From: Enterococcus sp. 5H
GTDB taxonomy: Bacteria; Bacillota; Bacilli; Lactobacillales; Enterococcaceae
DNA: 64,000 bases
Direction of reading: 5' to 3'
Assembly (NCBI RefSeq): GCF_028128615.1
Contig: NZ_AMDP01000061.1
Coordinates: 62,001 to 126,000 of the forward strand
Shown here piece by piece: positions 1 to 8,502 of the stretch. Every line of letters begins with the position of its first letter. The first letter of the stretch is position 1. Position numbers and translations under genes: made by a program. The notes beneath the pieces were generated by a model. That model was not told the origin of the DNA. It made no database searches and saw nothing but the letters and a program-made list of their open reading frames with translations.

Positions 1-93
1 GATTCAGCAGGTGAATTTGAAACGGCACAAACCAAAAATGACATCGCACAATTGATCGTCAAAAAAGTCGAAGAAAAATGGAGGAATAATTGA
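1..93 (+). CDS. coaB: Phosphopantothenate-cysteine ligase, C-terminal end (partial)
   Basis: Only the last 30 codons are present; the gene enters from the left edge and ends with TGA at 91-93. The visible tail (DSAGEFETAQTKNDIAQLI...) has no diagnostic motif by itself. The call rests on context: its stop overlaps the ATG of coaC in TGATG, and in lactic acid bacteria CoaB and CoaC are often separate adjacent genes. CoaB joins cysteine to 4'-phosphopantothenate in coenzyme A synthesis. A similar tail is seen in CoaB proteins that end soon after the nucleotide-binding fold, but this was judged from memory. Confidence 0.65.
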   Translation, partial: DSAGEFETAQTKNDIAQLIVKKVEEKWRNN

Positions 94-635
94 TGAAAAC
101 CATTTTATTAGGTGTTTCCGGCAGTATCTCAGCATATAAAGCAGCTGATCTCACTAGTCAATTTACCAAGCTTGGTTACAATGTGGAAGTTATTATGACA
201 ACTAACAGCACAAAATTTATCACGCCGTTAACGTTACAATCATTGTCTAAAAATCCAGTTCACACTAACGTCATGGAAGAAATCGCGCCTGATAAGATTA
301 ATCATATTGAATTAGCAAAAAAAGCTGATCTATTTTTAGTAGCTCCGGCCTCTGCCAACATTTTAGCAAAACTTGCTAATGGCATTGCTGACGATATGCT
401 TTCCACTGTTGCGCTCGCTTTAAAAGAAGATGTGCCGAAATTTATCGCTCCAGCAATGAACACCTATATGTATCAAAACCCAATTACTCAAAGAAACTTA
501 GTGACTTTAAAAGACGTTGGATATCAAGAAATTGATCCCCGCGAAGCTTTATTGGCTTGTGGCGACTTTGGTCGTGGAGCCTTAGCAACGGTTGATGAAA
601 TCGTTACAATAATTAATGAGGCGTTAACGAAATAA
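93..635 (+). CDS. coaC: Phosphopantothenoylcysteine decarboxylase
   Basis: This 180-residue flavoprotein decarboxylates 4'-phosphopantothenoylcysteine to 4'-phosphopantetheine in cytoplasmic CoA synthesis. The N-terminal LLGVSGSISAYKAADL flavin-binding segment, the INHIELAKKADL histidine region, the APAMNTYMYQNP substrate motif and the late ACGDFGRGA segment with the catalytic cysteine are all present and in the usual order. Length fits stand-alone CoaC. The ATG at 93 is chosen over an in-frame TTG at 90 because GGAGG lies 8 bases before it. It overlaps the coaB stop, so the two are translationally coupled, and panT follows 16 bases later. Confidence 0.95.
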   Translation: MKTILLGVSGSISAYKAADLTSQFTKLGYNVEVIMTTNSTKFITPLTLQSLSKNPVHTNVMEEIAPDKINHIELAKKADLFLVAPASANILAKLANGIADDMLSTVALALKEDVPKFIAPAMNTYMYQNPITQRNLVTLKDVGYQEIDPREALLACGDFGRGALATVDEIVTIINEALTK

Positions 636-651
636 TATTGAGGAGTCAATT

Positions 652-1296
652 ATGAAAAATACAAAAACATTCACACTAACAGCTATGTTTTTAGCAATCT
701 TACTGCTTTTATCTGCAGTTCCGTTTTTAGGTTTCATTCCGATAGGACCAATTAACGCTACTACAATGCATATCCCAGTTATTATTGCATCGATTGTTTT
801 AGGTCCGCGGATTGGTGCATTTTTAGGCGGTGTTTTTGGAATCATTAGTATGGTTCGCAGCACAATCATTGTTTCACCATTATCTTTTGTCTTTTCACCA
901 TTTATCCCTGTAATTGGTACAGATCAAGGGAGCTGGAAAGCAATTATTATCGCGATGGTTCCTCGAATCTTAATTGGTATTGTGCCCTACTTCGTCTACA
1001 TGGGATTAAAAAAAGTAACGAAAAATAGACCAACTTCTCAAACAATTAGTCTGTTTATTGCGGGTTTCTTAGGCTCTGCTACTAACACAATTTTAGTAAT
1101 GAATTTAATTTACTTTTTGTTTAAAGATTCATATGCGCAAGGTATGGGTGTAAGTGTAACAGCGGTCTATGCAACTATTTTATCTATTATTTTCACAAGC
1201 GGGATTGTTGAAGCAATTGTAGCTGCCATTGCGACCGTTGCAGTCACATCAGTACTTTTACGCTTAGTAAAAAATAATGCTACTCAAAAATTATAA
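652..1296 (+). CDS. panT: ECF transporter S component, probable pantothenate transporter
   Basis: The 214-residue protein is almost entirely hydrophobic, with about six membrane segments and an N-terminal TLTAMFLAILLLL start typical of ECF substrate-binding S components. Such proteins sit in the membrane and use a shared EcfA/EcfA'/EcfT energising module, which is not in this window. Substrate is inferred from position: it lies 16 bases downstream of coaC in the coaB-coaC-panT order known from Streptococcus and Enterococcus, where the S component takes up pantothenate, the CoA precursor. A ribosome site (GAGGAG) precedes the ATG. Specificity for another vitamin cannot be excluded from sequence alone. 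Confidence 0.85.
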   Translation: MKNTKTFTLTAMFLAILLLLSAVPFLGFIPIGPINATTMHIPVIIASIVLGPRIGAFLGGVFGIISMVRSTIIVSPLSFVFSPFIPVIGTDQGSWKAIIIAMVPRILIGIVPYFVYMGLKKVTKNRPTSQTISLFIAGFLGSATNTILVMNLIYFLFKDSYAQGMGVSVTAVYATILSIIFTSGIVEAIVAAIATVAVTSVLLRLVKNNATQKL

Positions 1297-1298
1297 TA

Positions 1299-1345
1299 AA
1301 AAGTGTAGAATTGGTTTTCGATCAACCGATTCTACACTTTTTTAT
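1299..1345. terminator. Bidirectional terminator between panT and the FemX-like gene
   Basis: An inverted repeat, AAAGTGTAGAATTGGTT pairing with AACCGATTCTACACTTT around a TTCGATC loop (one mismatch), is flanked by A-runs on the left and T-runs on the right. It serves the convergent genes on both sides. Confidence 0.85.
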
Positions 1346-1349
1346 AATG

Positions 1350-2555
1350 TTATTTTTTCTGCTTTCTCAATTTGTAAGCATACTCACTTGCTTTAAACAG
1401 CAGTCCATTTACAGGTAAATCAAATTCACCGATAAATTCATTTACAGTTGGGTTGAAGTTCGCTTTAAATTTAATTAGTCCATCACTTAAGCTACCTTCT
1501 AGTCCACCCATATTACACGTCTCACAACCTCGTTCAAAACATTCATTAATTGCATCAAACCAAGTCAGATAAGCTGGCATATAACGTTTATAACGTTCAT
1601 CCATCCCAGCATATAAAATTTCACTAGTTGAACCAAATGTAATCGCCAAAGCTCCCGCAACTACAGCTACATCACCAGAATGTTTGATATTTTCTTCTAA
1701 TTCGGTCATTTCACGAGTTAAAGAAAAATCAAGTTCTTCTAAGTTATGACGCTTTTTCACTTGGTTTTCTTTCAAATTAGCTAAATCTTCTTTATTTTTT
1801 TCGAAACGTAGCTTTGTTTCTTCATAGCGTTCTTTCAAGTTTACTTCAGCCAACATGATAAACGAATTTTCTGGGTAAATCATTAATAACTTTTTAAAAT
1901 AATCACTATTTCTCAAAGAAATATTTTGACGTTCTGTCGTTAGTTCGATCACTTTAGCAAAATCATCTACTAGTTCAGCATGCCCCATCTTAACCGTGAC
2001 ACCTTTTTTTTGTGCTTGTTTCATCATTTTTTTCGTACTTTTCGATAATTGCTCTTCGCTGAAATCTTCTTTATAGATATTCGCTTGAAAACGCGGTTGA
2101 ATGGTGGCATCCATTGCCATTGTTAATCCCTGATGTTTGGCGCCACTAGCAATCAACGTGTCAATAACTGGTTGAGCAGCAGGATTCACAACTTGCTCTT
2201 CACCTAAATGGAAATCTTTGTAATGAACAGTTGGGTCCATTTTTACAAACAGCGCTTTTTTTTGCTTACCGAATTTTTTTAATTCTTTTAAGAAAAAAGC
2301 GACTAACTCTTGATTAGAATAATCCATGATCGGACCTCTTGGTGTATAGAGCATCGAAAGTTTCATCGGTAATGGTCTGATTAAAACCAAGCTTGATGCA
2401 ACCAAGACACCAGTTTCATAAACGCCGACAATTTCAGATCCCCAGTTATCTTTGACTTTTGCCCAAGCAGATGATTGTAACAAATTACATAAGGGATGGT
2501 TTTCTACAAATTTATCGTGTTCTTTTGCATCGATGCCTATTTTAAATTCAAACAT
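1350..2555 (-). CDS. FemABX-family aminoacyl-tRNA-dependent peptidyltransferase
   Basis: This 401-residue cytoplasmic enzyme belongs to the Fem family (FemX/FmhB, MurM, enterococcal BppA), which adds amino acids from aminoacyl-tRNA to the lysine of the peptidoglycan stem peptide on lipid-linked precursors. Two GNAT-like folds are suggested by the N-terminal QSSAWAKVKDNWGSEIVGVY region and the late YLTWFDAINECFERGCETCNMGG region. Between them, roughly residues 240-290 form a charged coiled coil (RYEETKLRFEKNKEDL onward), the helical arm seen in FemA-type structures. It is monocistronic. In Enterococcus faecalis two such proteins build an Ala-Ala bridge; which residue this one adds cannot be told. 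Confidence 0.88.
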   Translation of the reverse strand: MFEFKIGIDAKEHDKFVENHPLCNLLQSSAWAKVKDNWGSEIVGVYETGVLVASSLVLIRPLPMKLSMLYTPRGPIMDYSNQELVAFFLKELKKFGKQKKALFVKMDPTVHYKDFHLGEEQVVNPAAQPVIDTLIASGAKHQGLTMAMDATIQPRFQANIYKEDFSEEQLSKSTKKMMKQAQKKGVTVKMGHAELVDDFAKVIELTTERQNISLRNSDYFKKLLMIYPENSFIMLAEVNLKERYEETKLRFEKNKEDLANLKENQVKKRHNLEELDFSLTREMTELEENIKHSGDVAVVAGALAITFGSTSEILYAGMDERYKRYMPAYLTWFDAINECFERGCETCNMGGLEGSLSDGLIKFKANFNPTVNEFIGEFDLPVNGLLFKASEYAYKLRKQKK

Positions 2556-2656
2556 TGCTTAAAACTCCTCTACATTTTAGCTTCTGTATTACCTTATCAT
2601 AATTTACTCTATAGGAACAGTAAAGTTTTTACTTAAATTAGGGAAAAATTATAAAG

Positions 2657-2693
2657 AGGCTGAAACCCAACTCAAGAAGTTGCATTCCAGCCT
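2657..2693 (-). terminator. Terminator downstream of queT
   Basis: AGGCTGAAACCCAACT and AAGTTGCATTCCAGCCT form an imperfect hairpin, followed on the minus strand by CTTTATAATTTTT. The GAGGCTG outer arm recurs in the structure at 29577-29745 (GAGGCTGAGACAAAA). Confidence 0.6.
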
Positions 2694-2713
2694 AAAAATT
2701 TTAAACAAATGAA

Positions 2714-3220
2714 TCAAAGTCGTTTTTCAAAATGTAACGATTTATTAATCCAGTACATAATTGGGGCAGCCACAGCCATAGTCGCAAATTCACTAAGTGC
2801 TAATGTCGCATAATTCCCCCAAAAAGCGGCTCCTCCTTCTGGTGCCAACATAAATGCAATAATACACATCGTTGCTGTAAAAAATAATGTATTAAGGACT
2901 AAACGAGCGATAATATTCGGTACACGCTTTTGTAATAATGCGGTCAAGCCTAATGCAATAAAAGATTGCAAACCTCCATATAAAGCGTCTATTGCGCCAA
3001 AACCAAAGAAAAAGTTATAGACGACAACTCCACCTAAAACGCCCCACATCAATTTTCGATTGAAGACAACTAAGTGATTCAAACTTTCCGAAATTCTAAA
3101 TTGAATGGGTCCTGATGAAACAGGTGCAACTAAAATCGTTAGCCCTAAATATAGCGCCATCACAATTCCATTCATGGTAATCGCTTTTACTTTACTGTTT
3201 GTTGTAACAGTTTTTTGCAT
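2714..3220 (-). CDS. queT: QueT-family ECF S component (queuosine precursor uptake)
   Basis: The 168-residue membrane protein matches the QueT family (formerly COG4708). Landmarks are the N-terminal hydrophobic helix GIVMALYLGLTILVAP, the PIQFRISESLNHLVVFN segment characteristic of this family, and GVLGGVVVYNFFFG. QueT is thought to import the queuosine precursor preQ1 or a related deazapurine, working with the shared ECF energising module. The preQ1-I riboswitch candidate in its leader supports the substrate. The ATG at 3220 follows GAAGGGG at a normal distance. It is monocistronic, divergent from the diacylglycerol kinase gene. Confidence 0.93.
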   Translation of the reverse strand: MQKTVTTNSKVKAITMNGIVMALYLGLTILVAPVSSGPIQFRISESLNHLVVFNRKLMWGVLGGVVVYNFFFGFGAIDALYGGLQSFIALGLTALLQKRVPNIIARLVLNTLFFTATMCIIAFMLAPEGGAAFWGNYATLALSEFATMAVAAPIMYWINKSLHFEKRL

Positions 3221-3235
3221 AATTTCCCCTTCTTT

Positions 3236-3274
3236 CTCCGAGTTTTTTTACAAGGGATGGTTGATGAACCTTGT
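3236..3274 (-). promoter_or_regulatory. preQ1-I riboswitch candidate in the queT leader
   Basis: On the minus strand ACAAGG (3274-3269) pairs perfectly with CCUUGU (3255-3250). A 13-nt loop beginning UUC and containing ACC separates them, and the 3' strand is followed at once by AAAAAAACU. This stem, C-containing loop and A-rich tail is the preQ1-I pattern. The tail ends 5-10 bases before the GAAGGGG ribosome site of queT, so control is likely at translation. The second pseudoknot helix was not fully resolved by eye. Confidence 0.72.
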
Positions 3275-3429
3275 CGAGGAAACTGTTTCCCTCAAAATTG
3301 ATACGTAGGCATTATATCTTATATTTAACTTTAAAACAATCACCAATTATACATTCTAAACTTTAATCAGCAATATACATTATTTTTCTTATCTCTGTTA
3401 TAATAAGAGTTCGTACAAGGAGGAAACAA

Positions 3430-4389
3430 ATGAAAAAGCATTTTTATCTTGTCATCAATGGAAACGCTGGCGGCGGTACGGGGCGAAAAGCTGCTGGGAA
3501 AATTATTAAACAGCTTCAAGTTGCCAACATTGATTATACGACTTTTTATACAGATTATGCCGGACATGAAACAGAGATTGTCCAGAAGTTAGCGCAAGAA
3601 ACTTTGATTCCTTGGGGAGAAGAGCTTGCTGAAGAAATTTTTCCCCTTTTAGTTGTCTTGGGTGGAGATGGTACGCTGCATAGTGTCATTAATGCATTGC
3701 AAGGTTTTGATTCAAAGCTTCCAATTGGCTATATTCCTTGTGGTTCAGGTAATGATTTTGCTCGGGGAGTAGGTATTGATAGACAAGCCGAAAAAGCTTT
3801 TGTCCAACTACTTAAAGCAGAGTCTCCGCAAGAAATTCAAGTTATTACTTACGTTGAATCCGTTCACGATGAAGCTGGTCTGGCTGTTAACAATATCGGG
3901 ATTGGTTTGGACGCTGCGATTGTTAATGCTGCAAATACTTCTGCTTCAAAAAATACTTTAAATAAGTTTAATATGGGTTCGTTATCTTATATTTTTTCTA
4001 TTCTTAAAGTTCTATTCACACAAAAAGGCTTTCCGATTATGGTTGAAATGAATGGTAAAAATTTAGAATTTGATCGAGCTTTTTTATGTACAGTAACGAA
4101 CCATCCGTACTTTGGCGGTGGTGTTCCGATTGCTCCAGTTGCTGACCCACGTAAACCTGTATTAGATTTCGTTTTAGTTGAACGAGTAAATATATTCAAA
4201 ATTTTTTGGCTAATTATTTTATTGCTGCAAAAAAAACATATGAATTCAAAGTACTTTCATCATTTCCAATCAAGTAAATTCAGAATTGTCTCAACAATTC
4301 CTCAGTATGTCCATGCTGATGGCGAAATTTTAGGAAAAAAAAGTACTGATATTTCATTTGGCACTCAGACACGAACATTTTGGTTTTAA
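3430..4389 (+). CDS. dgkB: Diacylglycerol/lipid kinase (DgkB/YegS family)
   Basis: This 319-residue enzyme phosphorylates diacylglycerol or a related lipid and so recycles the diacylglycerol left by lipoteichoic acid synthesis. The catalytic fold is marked by VINGNAGGGTGRKA near the N-terminus, the VLGGDGTLHSVINAL nucleotide motif around residue 77, and PCGSGNDFARG around residue 103. Length is typical of soluble DgkB. The ATG is preceded by AAGGAGGAAACAA. It is monocistronic; a TATAAT box at about 3399 gives a plausible promoter, with a strong terminator after the stop. The lipid substrate is inferred from family. Confidence 0.9.
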   Translation: MKKHFYLVINGNAGGGTGRKAAGKIIKQLQVANIDYTTFYTDYAGHETEIVQKLAQETLIPWGEELAEEIFPLLVVLGGDGTLHSVINALQGFDSKLPIGYIPCGSGNDFARGVGIDRQAEKAFVQLLKAESPQEIQVITYVESVHDEAGLAVNNIGIGLDAAIVNAANTSASKNTLNKFNMGSLSYIFSILKVLFTQKGFPIMVEMNGKNLEFDRAFLCTVTNHPYFGGGVPIAPVADPRKPVLDFVLVERVNIFKIFWLIILLLQKKHMNSKYFHHFQSSKFRIVSTIPQYVHADGEILGKKSTDISFGTQTRTFWF

Positions 4390-4410
4390 TTTTAATAACT
4401 TTTAATACAA

Positions 4411-4459
4411 GTAACGCCTAATCCCTCACTAAAAAATCTAGTTTAGGATTAGGCGTTAA
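4411..4459. terminator. Bidirectional terminator between dgkB and metC-like gene
   Basis: GTAACGCCTAATCC and GGATTAGGCGTTA form a 13-bp perfect stem in the convergent intergenic gap, with T-rich sequence on both exits. Confidence 0.85.
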
Positions 4460-4465
4460 TTTTGT

Positions 4466-5581
4466 CTAATTTAATTTTTCAAAAGCTTGCTTTAAATCAG
4501 CTATCAAATCCTCACTGGCTTCGATTCCTGTTGACACTCTTAATAAGTCCGGAGTTAATCCATATGATTCGCGCAATTTTTCTGGAATATCGGCATGTGT
4601 TTGCGTTGTAGGATAGGTAATTAAACTCTCTACGCCACCTAAACTTTCCGCAAATGTAAATAGTGATAAATTCCGTAAAAATCCTTTGATTGATTCCTGA
4701 TTCTTAATCTTAAAACTCAACATACCGCCCCGACCTGGGTACATAACTTCTTTAACCTGTGAATTTGTCTTTAAATAAGCCACTACTGCCTGCGCATTTT
4801 CTTCATGTCTTTGCATCCGTAAAGCTAATGTTTTCATTCCCCTAATCAATAACCAGCTGTCAAAGGGTGATAAAACAGCACCTGTGGTATTCAAACTATA
4901 TGCTAACTGTTCGCCAACTTCTTGTGACTTGGCAATCACAGCACCAGCCAATAAATCATTATGTCCACCTAAATATTTTGTCGCGCTATGCAATACAATG
5001 TCTGCTCCCAAATCTAATGGACGTTGAATTAACGGCGTATAAAAAGTATTATCGACAATTAACTGAGCTTGATATTTCTGAGTCAAACGTGCAATTTTTT
5101 CTATTGAAACTTCACTCATCAATGGATTTGTTGGTGTCTCAATAAATACTGCCGCAGTATTAATCGTAATTTCTTTTTCAAAATCTGCTTCATTATCTAC
5201 ATAAATAAACTCATAAATTCCTTGTTTCTCTAGTTCCTTGAAATAGCGATAACTACCACCATATAAATCTCTAGAAGCGACAATTTGGCTCCCAACAGGG
5301 AATTGGCTAAACACTAACTGAACTGCGCTCATTCCTGAACTGGTAGCCAAACCAACTGCGCCATTTTCTAATGCTGCTAGTGCAGACTCAACAACTTCCC
5401 TTGTCGGGTTTTTAGTTCTCGTGTAATCATAGCCCGTCGACTCACCTAGTGTTGGATGCTCATATGTTGTTGAAAAATAGATCGGTGTATTGATTGATCC
5501 AGTCACTGGGTTTTGATGATTTCCGATTTGTGCTAAAAATGTATCTGTCTGAACCTTTCCCGTTTTTGATTCGTTTTCCAT
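4466..5581 (-). CDS. Cys/Met-metabolism PLP-dependent enzyme (cystathionine beta-lyase or gamma-synthase)
   Basis: The 371-residue protein is a fold-type I PLP enzyme of the transsulfuration family. The PLP lysine lies in HSATKYLGGHNDLLAG near residue 200, preceded by ETPTNPLMSE and the VDNTFYTPLIQRPLDLG aspartate motif. The N-terminal YDYTRTKNPTREVVE segment and the late RVSTGIEASEDLI phosphate-binding segment are intact. Members cleave cystathionine to homocysteine, make cystathionine, or act as gamma-lyases; the motifs do not separate these, though metC-type lyase is the common annotation in lactic acid bacteria. It stands alone behind its own promoter and a palindrome at the transcript start. 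Confidence 0.85.
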   Translation of the reverse strand: MENESKTGKVQTDTFLAQIGNHQNPVTGSINTPIYFSTTYEHPTLGESTGYDYTRTKNPTREVVESALAALENGAVGLATSSGMSAVQLVFSQFPVGSQIVASRDLYGGSYRYFKELEKQGIYEFIYVDNEADFEKEITINTAAVFIETPTNPLMSEVSIEKIARLTQKYQAQLIVDNTFYTPLIQRPLDLGADIVLHSATKYLGGHNDLLAGAVIAKSQEVGEQLAYSLNTTGAVLSPFDSWLLIRGMKTLALRMQRHEENAQAVVAYLKTNSQVKEVMYPGRGGMLSFKIKNQESIKGFLRNLSLFTFAESLGGVESLITYPTTQTHADIPEKLRESYGLTPDLLRVSTGIEASEDLIADLKQAFEKLN

Positions 5582-5622
5582 TCCTTTCCCTCATTTCTTA
5601 AAAATAACAATCCTTCATTTCT

Positions 5623-5675
5623 AACACAATCTTGTGTTGCTTTTTATTATATACATCGATTGATTCTTAAAGCAA
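5623..5675 (-). promoter_or_regulatory. Promoter and possible operator of the metC-like gene
   Basis: On the minus strand TTGCTT (5675-5670) and TATAAT (5651-5646) are 18 bases apart. Just downstream, at the expected transcript start, AACACAA and TTGTGTT (5623-5638) form a 7-bp inverted repeat with a 2-base spacer. It could be a repressor site. No known regulator of sulfur genes is recognised. Confidence 0.5.
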
Positions 5676-5740
5676 GAAATAGTTACGATTCCTTTTAATA
5701 TGAAAAATGTATTTGTGACAAAAGTTGCTTCAACTTGGTC

Positions 5741-5797
5741 AATTATACTAAAAGCCGTACCATGCGTTTTATGCATGGTACGGCTTTTAGTATAATT
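5741..5797. repeat. Long palindrome, terminator-like, copy 1 of a dispersed element
   Basis: A perfect 25-bp inverted repeat with a 7-base loop (GTTTTAT on the plus strand) contains ACTAAAAGCCG and CGGCTTTTAGT ends. It lies downstream of recD2 and upstream of the metC-like promoter, so it probably ends recD2 transcripts. A diverged copy lies at 31565-31610. Confidence 0.85.
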
Positions 5798-5889
5798 ATG
5801 GAAGCACCTGTCTTTATAGCATTCTTTATTCGAATATTCGTCAAAGTATATATAACGCAGATAATTATCTCCTAATCACTCTGCTTTGA

Positions 5890-8478
5890 TTACATAAAAT
5901 CGTACGGTGAAACTTTCCCCATCCCTATCATTGGATCAATCGATTGTTCCCGAACTATACTTGGTGTTAATAATCGGTTAATTTCTGTTTCAACTTCTTC
6001 AACGATTTCATCCGTAGTTTGAGTAAATAAAGAAATTGCTTCTGCTTGCGGTTTCTCACTCTTCAGTTCCACAGATTCTTCTTTAATGACAGGAGTCTTT
6101 TCCTCTGTAACAGTCTCATAAACTATAGGGGTAGCCGCTTCTGTCTCTGAAAATGGTGATTCTTTATTTATGCCTTCTTCATAAGCTTCAAGCTGCATTC
6201 TCGTCGTCAAAGACATATCATCCGCACTAACTATGCGTTCTTTTAACATGGTTAAGCGACTAGCAGATTCGTGGGTCACACAAGTTTCAAATGCCTGAAC
6301 TTCTCCTAATAAAATAAGTATGTCTTTGCTTCTAGTCACAGCAGTATAAAGCAAATTCCGTTGGAGCATCCGGTGATATTGATGAACCATCGGCAAAATA
6401 ACCATCTTAAACTCGCTACCTTGGGCTTTATGAATTGAACAGCAATATGAAAGTGTAATCTTATTCCATTCATTTCTTTTATAGCTTACTTCATTATTAT
6501 CAAACTGAATAACCAATTCATCAACTTTATCATCAGATTCTTTCGCTAATATTATTCCGACAATTTCGCCCATATCGCCATTAAAAACATTCAACTCTGG
6601 CGTATTAACCAAGTGTAAAACCTTATCACCAATCCGATAAACCGATTCATTCCACGTAACTTCTTTTCTAGTACCATCATTTGGATTAAAAATTTCCTGC
6701 ATCATCTTATTCAACGCATCAATTCCAGCGGCTCCTCGGTACATCGGTGCCAACAATTGAATATCTTGAGGTGAAAAACCTTTTGCTTTCGCTTTAGTTA
6801 CAATCTGGCGGACATACGTTTCAATATTGTAAACATCACTTGGGAAAAATGAACGATCTTTTTGATTTACAGTAAAATCTTGTGGTAATTGTCCTTGCTT
6901 GATCTCATGAGCTAGCGGAATAATACTTGACCCATCGCCTTGACGATAAATTTCAGTCAGCTCTTTTTTAGGAATCTCGTTAATCTGGAGTAAATCATGT
7001 AAAACTTGTCCAGGACCAACTGAAGGTAATTGGTCTTTATCTCCAACAAAAATTACTTGCATATTTGTAGGTATTGCTTTAAACAATGTATTTGCCAGCC
7101 ATGTATCGACCATTGACATTTCATCAACAATTAATAAACCGCCTTCTAGTTCTTTAGCAGTCATACTTGGATTTTTCTCACGTCCAGTTAATCCTAATAA
7201 ACGATGGATCGTACTTGCAGGTAATCCAGTTGTTTCATTCATTCGTTTTGCAGCTCTGCCTGTTGGAGCAGCAAGCAGAATTGGAAACATATCCTGCGTA
7301 TAATCTTTGATATCTAATGACAAGCCATTTAGTTCAGCAAATAATGACACAATTCCGTTGATAACCGTTGTTTTCCCTGTACCTGGTCCACCTGTTAAAA
7401 TAAATAAGGGTGATTTAATCGCTTCCTCAATGGCAGCTTGCTGTGAATCCCCATAAAGAATTCCTAGCCGTTTTTCGATCCCTCGAATATTTTTTTCGAT
7501 TTCTTTTTTATCGTATTTAATTTCTTTTTTTCTAGAAAGTAGCCGTTGAATTGAGTTTCCTATTCCCCACTCGGAAAAATACAAGCTGTTTTCAAATAAC
7601 TTAGTACCTTCTTGTTGCATTTTATTTTCTTCTACTAAATGAATAATCTGTTCTGCAACCTGATCCATCGAAATTTCAACCGGGCGGCTATTCTCCAATG
7701 TCTGGATGGTTTCTTTCAATAGAAGTTCAGCTTCTACATATGTATTTCCTGATCGGATTGAATGTTGGAAAATCTCATGAGTAATTGCCGCTCGTACTCT
7801 CTTATCTGAATCCGCACCAATCCCTAATTGTTCAGCAATATTATCCGCACGTTTAAAGCCAATCCCTTCAATGTCTTCAACCAACTGATAGGGATTTTCA
7901 TGAATAATATCTAAGGTTTCTTCTTTATAGGTTTGATAAATCGTAAATGAAAGCTGACTTCCGAAGCCATAGCGATTTAGCCCAACAATAACTTGTTCCA
8001 TACCATGGTTTAAACGGATTGTTTCAATAATTGTTTGACGCTTTTTTTCATTTAGCTGAGGTACTTCTTGCAAGCAATCCGGTTCCGAAATAATTCGATC
8101 AATTGCATCTTCACCTAGAATTTCTACAATCTTTTCAGCGGTCCGCTTCCCAATACCCGGAAATTTTTCACTGGACAGATAATTTACAACTCCATTGGCT
8201 GAAGTTGGTCGCTCTTGTTGGTAATTATCAACTTGAAACTGACGTCCATAACGAGGATGATCGACAAAATGACCAAAAAAACGATAGCTTTCTTCTTCTT
8301 GAATCTGACCAAAACTACCTGTCGTCACAATTTCTTTTTCTAAATAATCCGTATTTGTATCCGTAATTTTCACCAGTAGTACTTTATAAAAATTAGTGGG
8401 GTTCTGGAAAAAGATAGCTTGAACTTGACCAACTACATATTCTTTTTCTTCTCCAAATAATGTATCCATTAATTTCAC
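5890..8478 (-). CDS. recD2: RecD2-type ATP-dependent 5'-3' DNA helicase
   Basis: The 862-residue protein is a superfamily 1B helicase of the RecD2/YrrC group, found without RecBC and linked to repair and replication-fork integrity. The N-terminal third carries an OB-like region and helix-hairpin-helix signatures (FPGIGKRTAEKI around residue 108 and IEGIGFKRADNIA near 205). Walker A GGPGTGKTTVING is near residue 363 and Walker B VDEMSMVD near 453, followed by GDKDQLPSVGPG and, near the end, SIHKAQGSEF and YTAVTRSKDILI. A tail of about 110 residues is acidic and low in complexity, making it longer than the Bacillus protein. It follows the phosphatase gene by 24 bases. Confidence 0.93.
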   Translation of the reverse strand: MKLMDTLFGEEKEYVVGQVQAIFFQNPTNFYKVLLVKITDTNTDYLEKEIVTTGSFGQIQEEESYRFFGHFVDHPRYGRQFQVDNYQQERPTSANGVVNYLSSEKFPGIGKRTAEKIVEILGEDAIDRIISEPDCLQEVPQLNEKKRQTIIETIRLNHGMEQVIVGLNRYGFGSQLSFTIYQTYKEETLDIIHENPYQLVEDIEGIGFKRADNIAEQLGIGADSDKRVRAAITHEIFQHSIRSGNTYVEAELLLKETIQTLENSRPVEISMDQVAEQIIHLVEENKMQQEGTKLFENSLYFSEWGIGNSIQRLLSRKKEIKYDKKEIEKNIRGIEKRLGILYGDSQQAAIEEAIKSPLFILTGGPGTGKTTVINGIVSLFAELNGLSLDIKDYTQDMFPILLAAPTGRAAKRMNETTGLPASTIHRLLGLTGREKNPSMTAKELEGGLLIVDEMSMVDTWLANTLFKAIPTNMQVIFVGDKDQLPSVGPGQVLHDLLQINEIPKKELTEIYRQGDGSSIIPLAHEIKQGQLPQDFTVNQKDRSFFPSDVYNIETYVRQIVTKAKAKGFSPQDIQLLAPMYRGAAGIDALNKMMQEIFNPNDGTRKEVTWNESVYRIGDKVLHLVNTPELNVFNGDMGEIVGIILAKESDDKVDELVIQFDNNEVSYKRNEWNKITLSYCCSIHKAQGSEFKMVILPMVHQYHRMLQRNLLYTAVTRSKDILILLGEVQAFETCVTHESASRLTMLKERIVSADDMSLTTRMQLEAYEEGINKESPFSETEAATPIVYETVTEEKTPVIKEESVELKSEKPQAEAISLFTQTTDEIVEEVETEINRLLTPSIVREQSIDPMIGMGKVSPYDFM

Positions 8479-8502
8479 CCCGTTTTCCCTATCAAGATCT
8501 TT

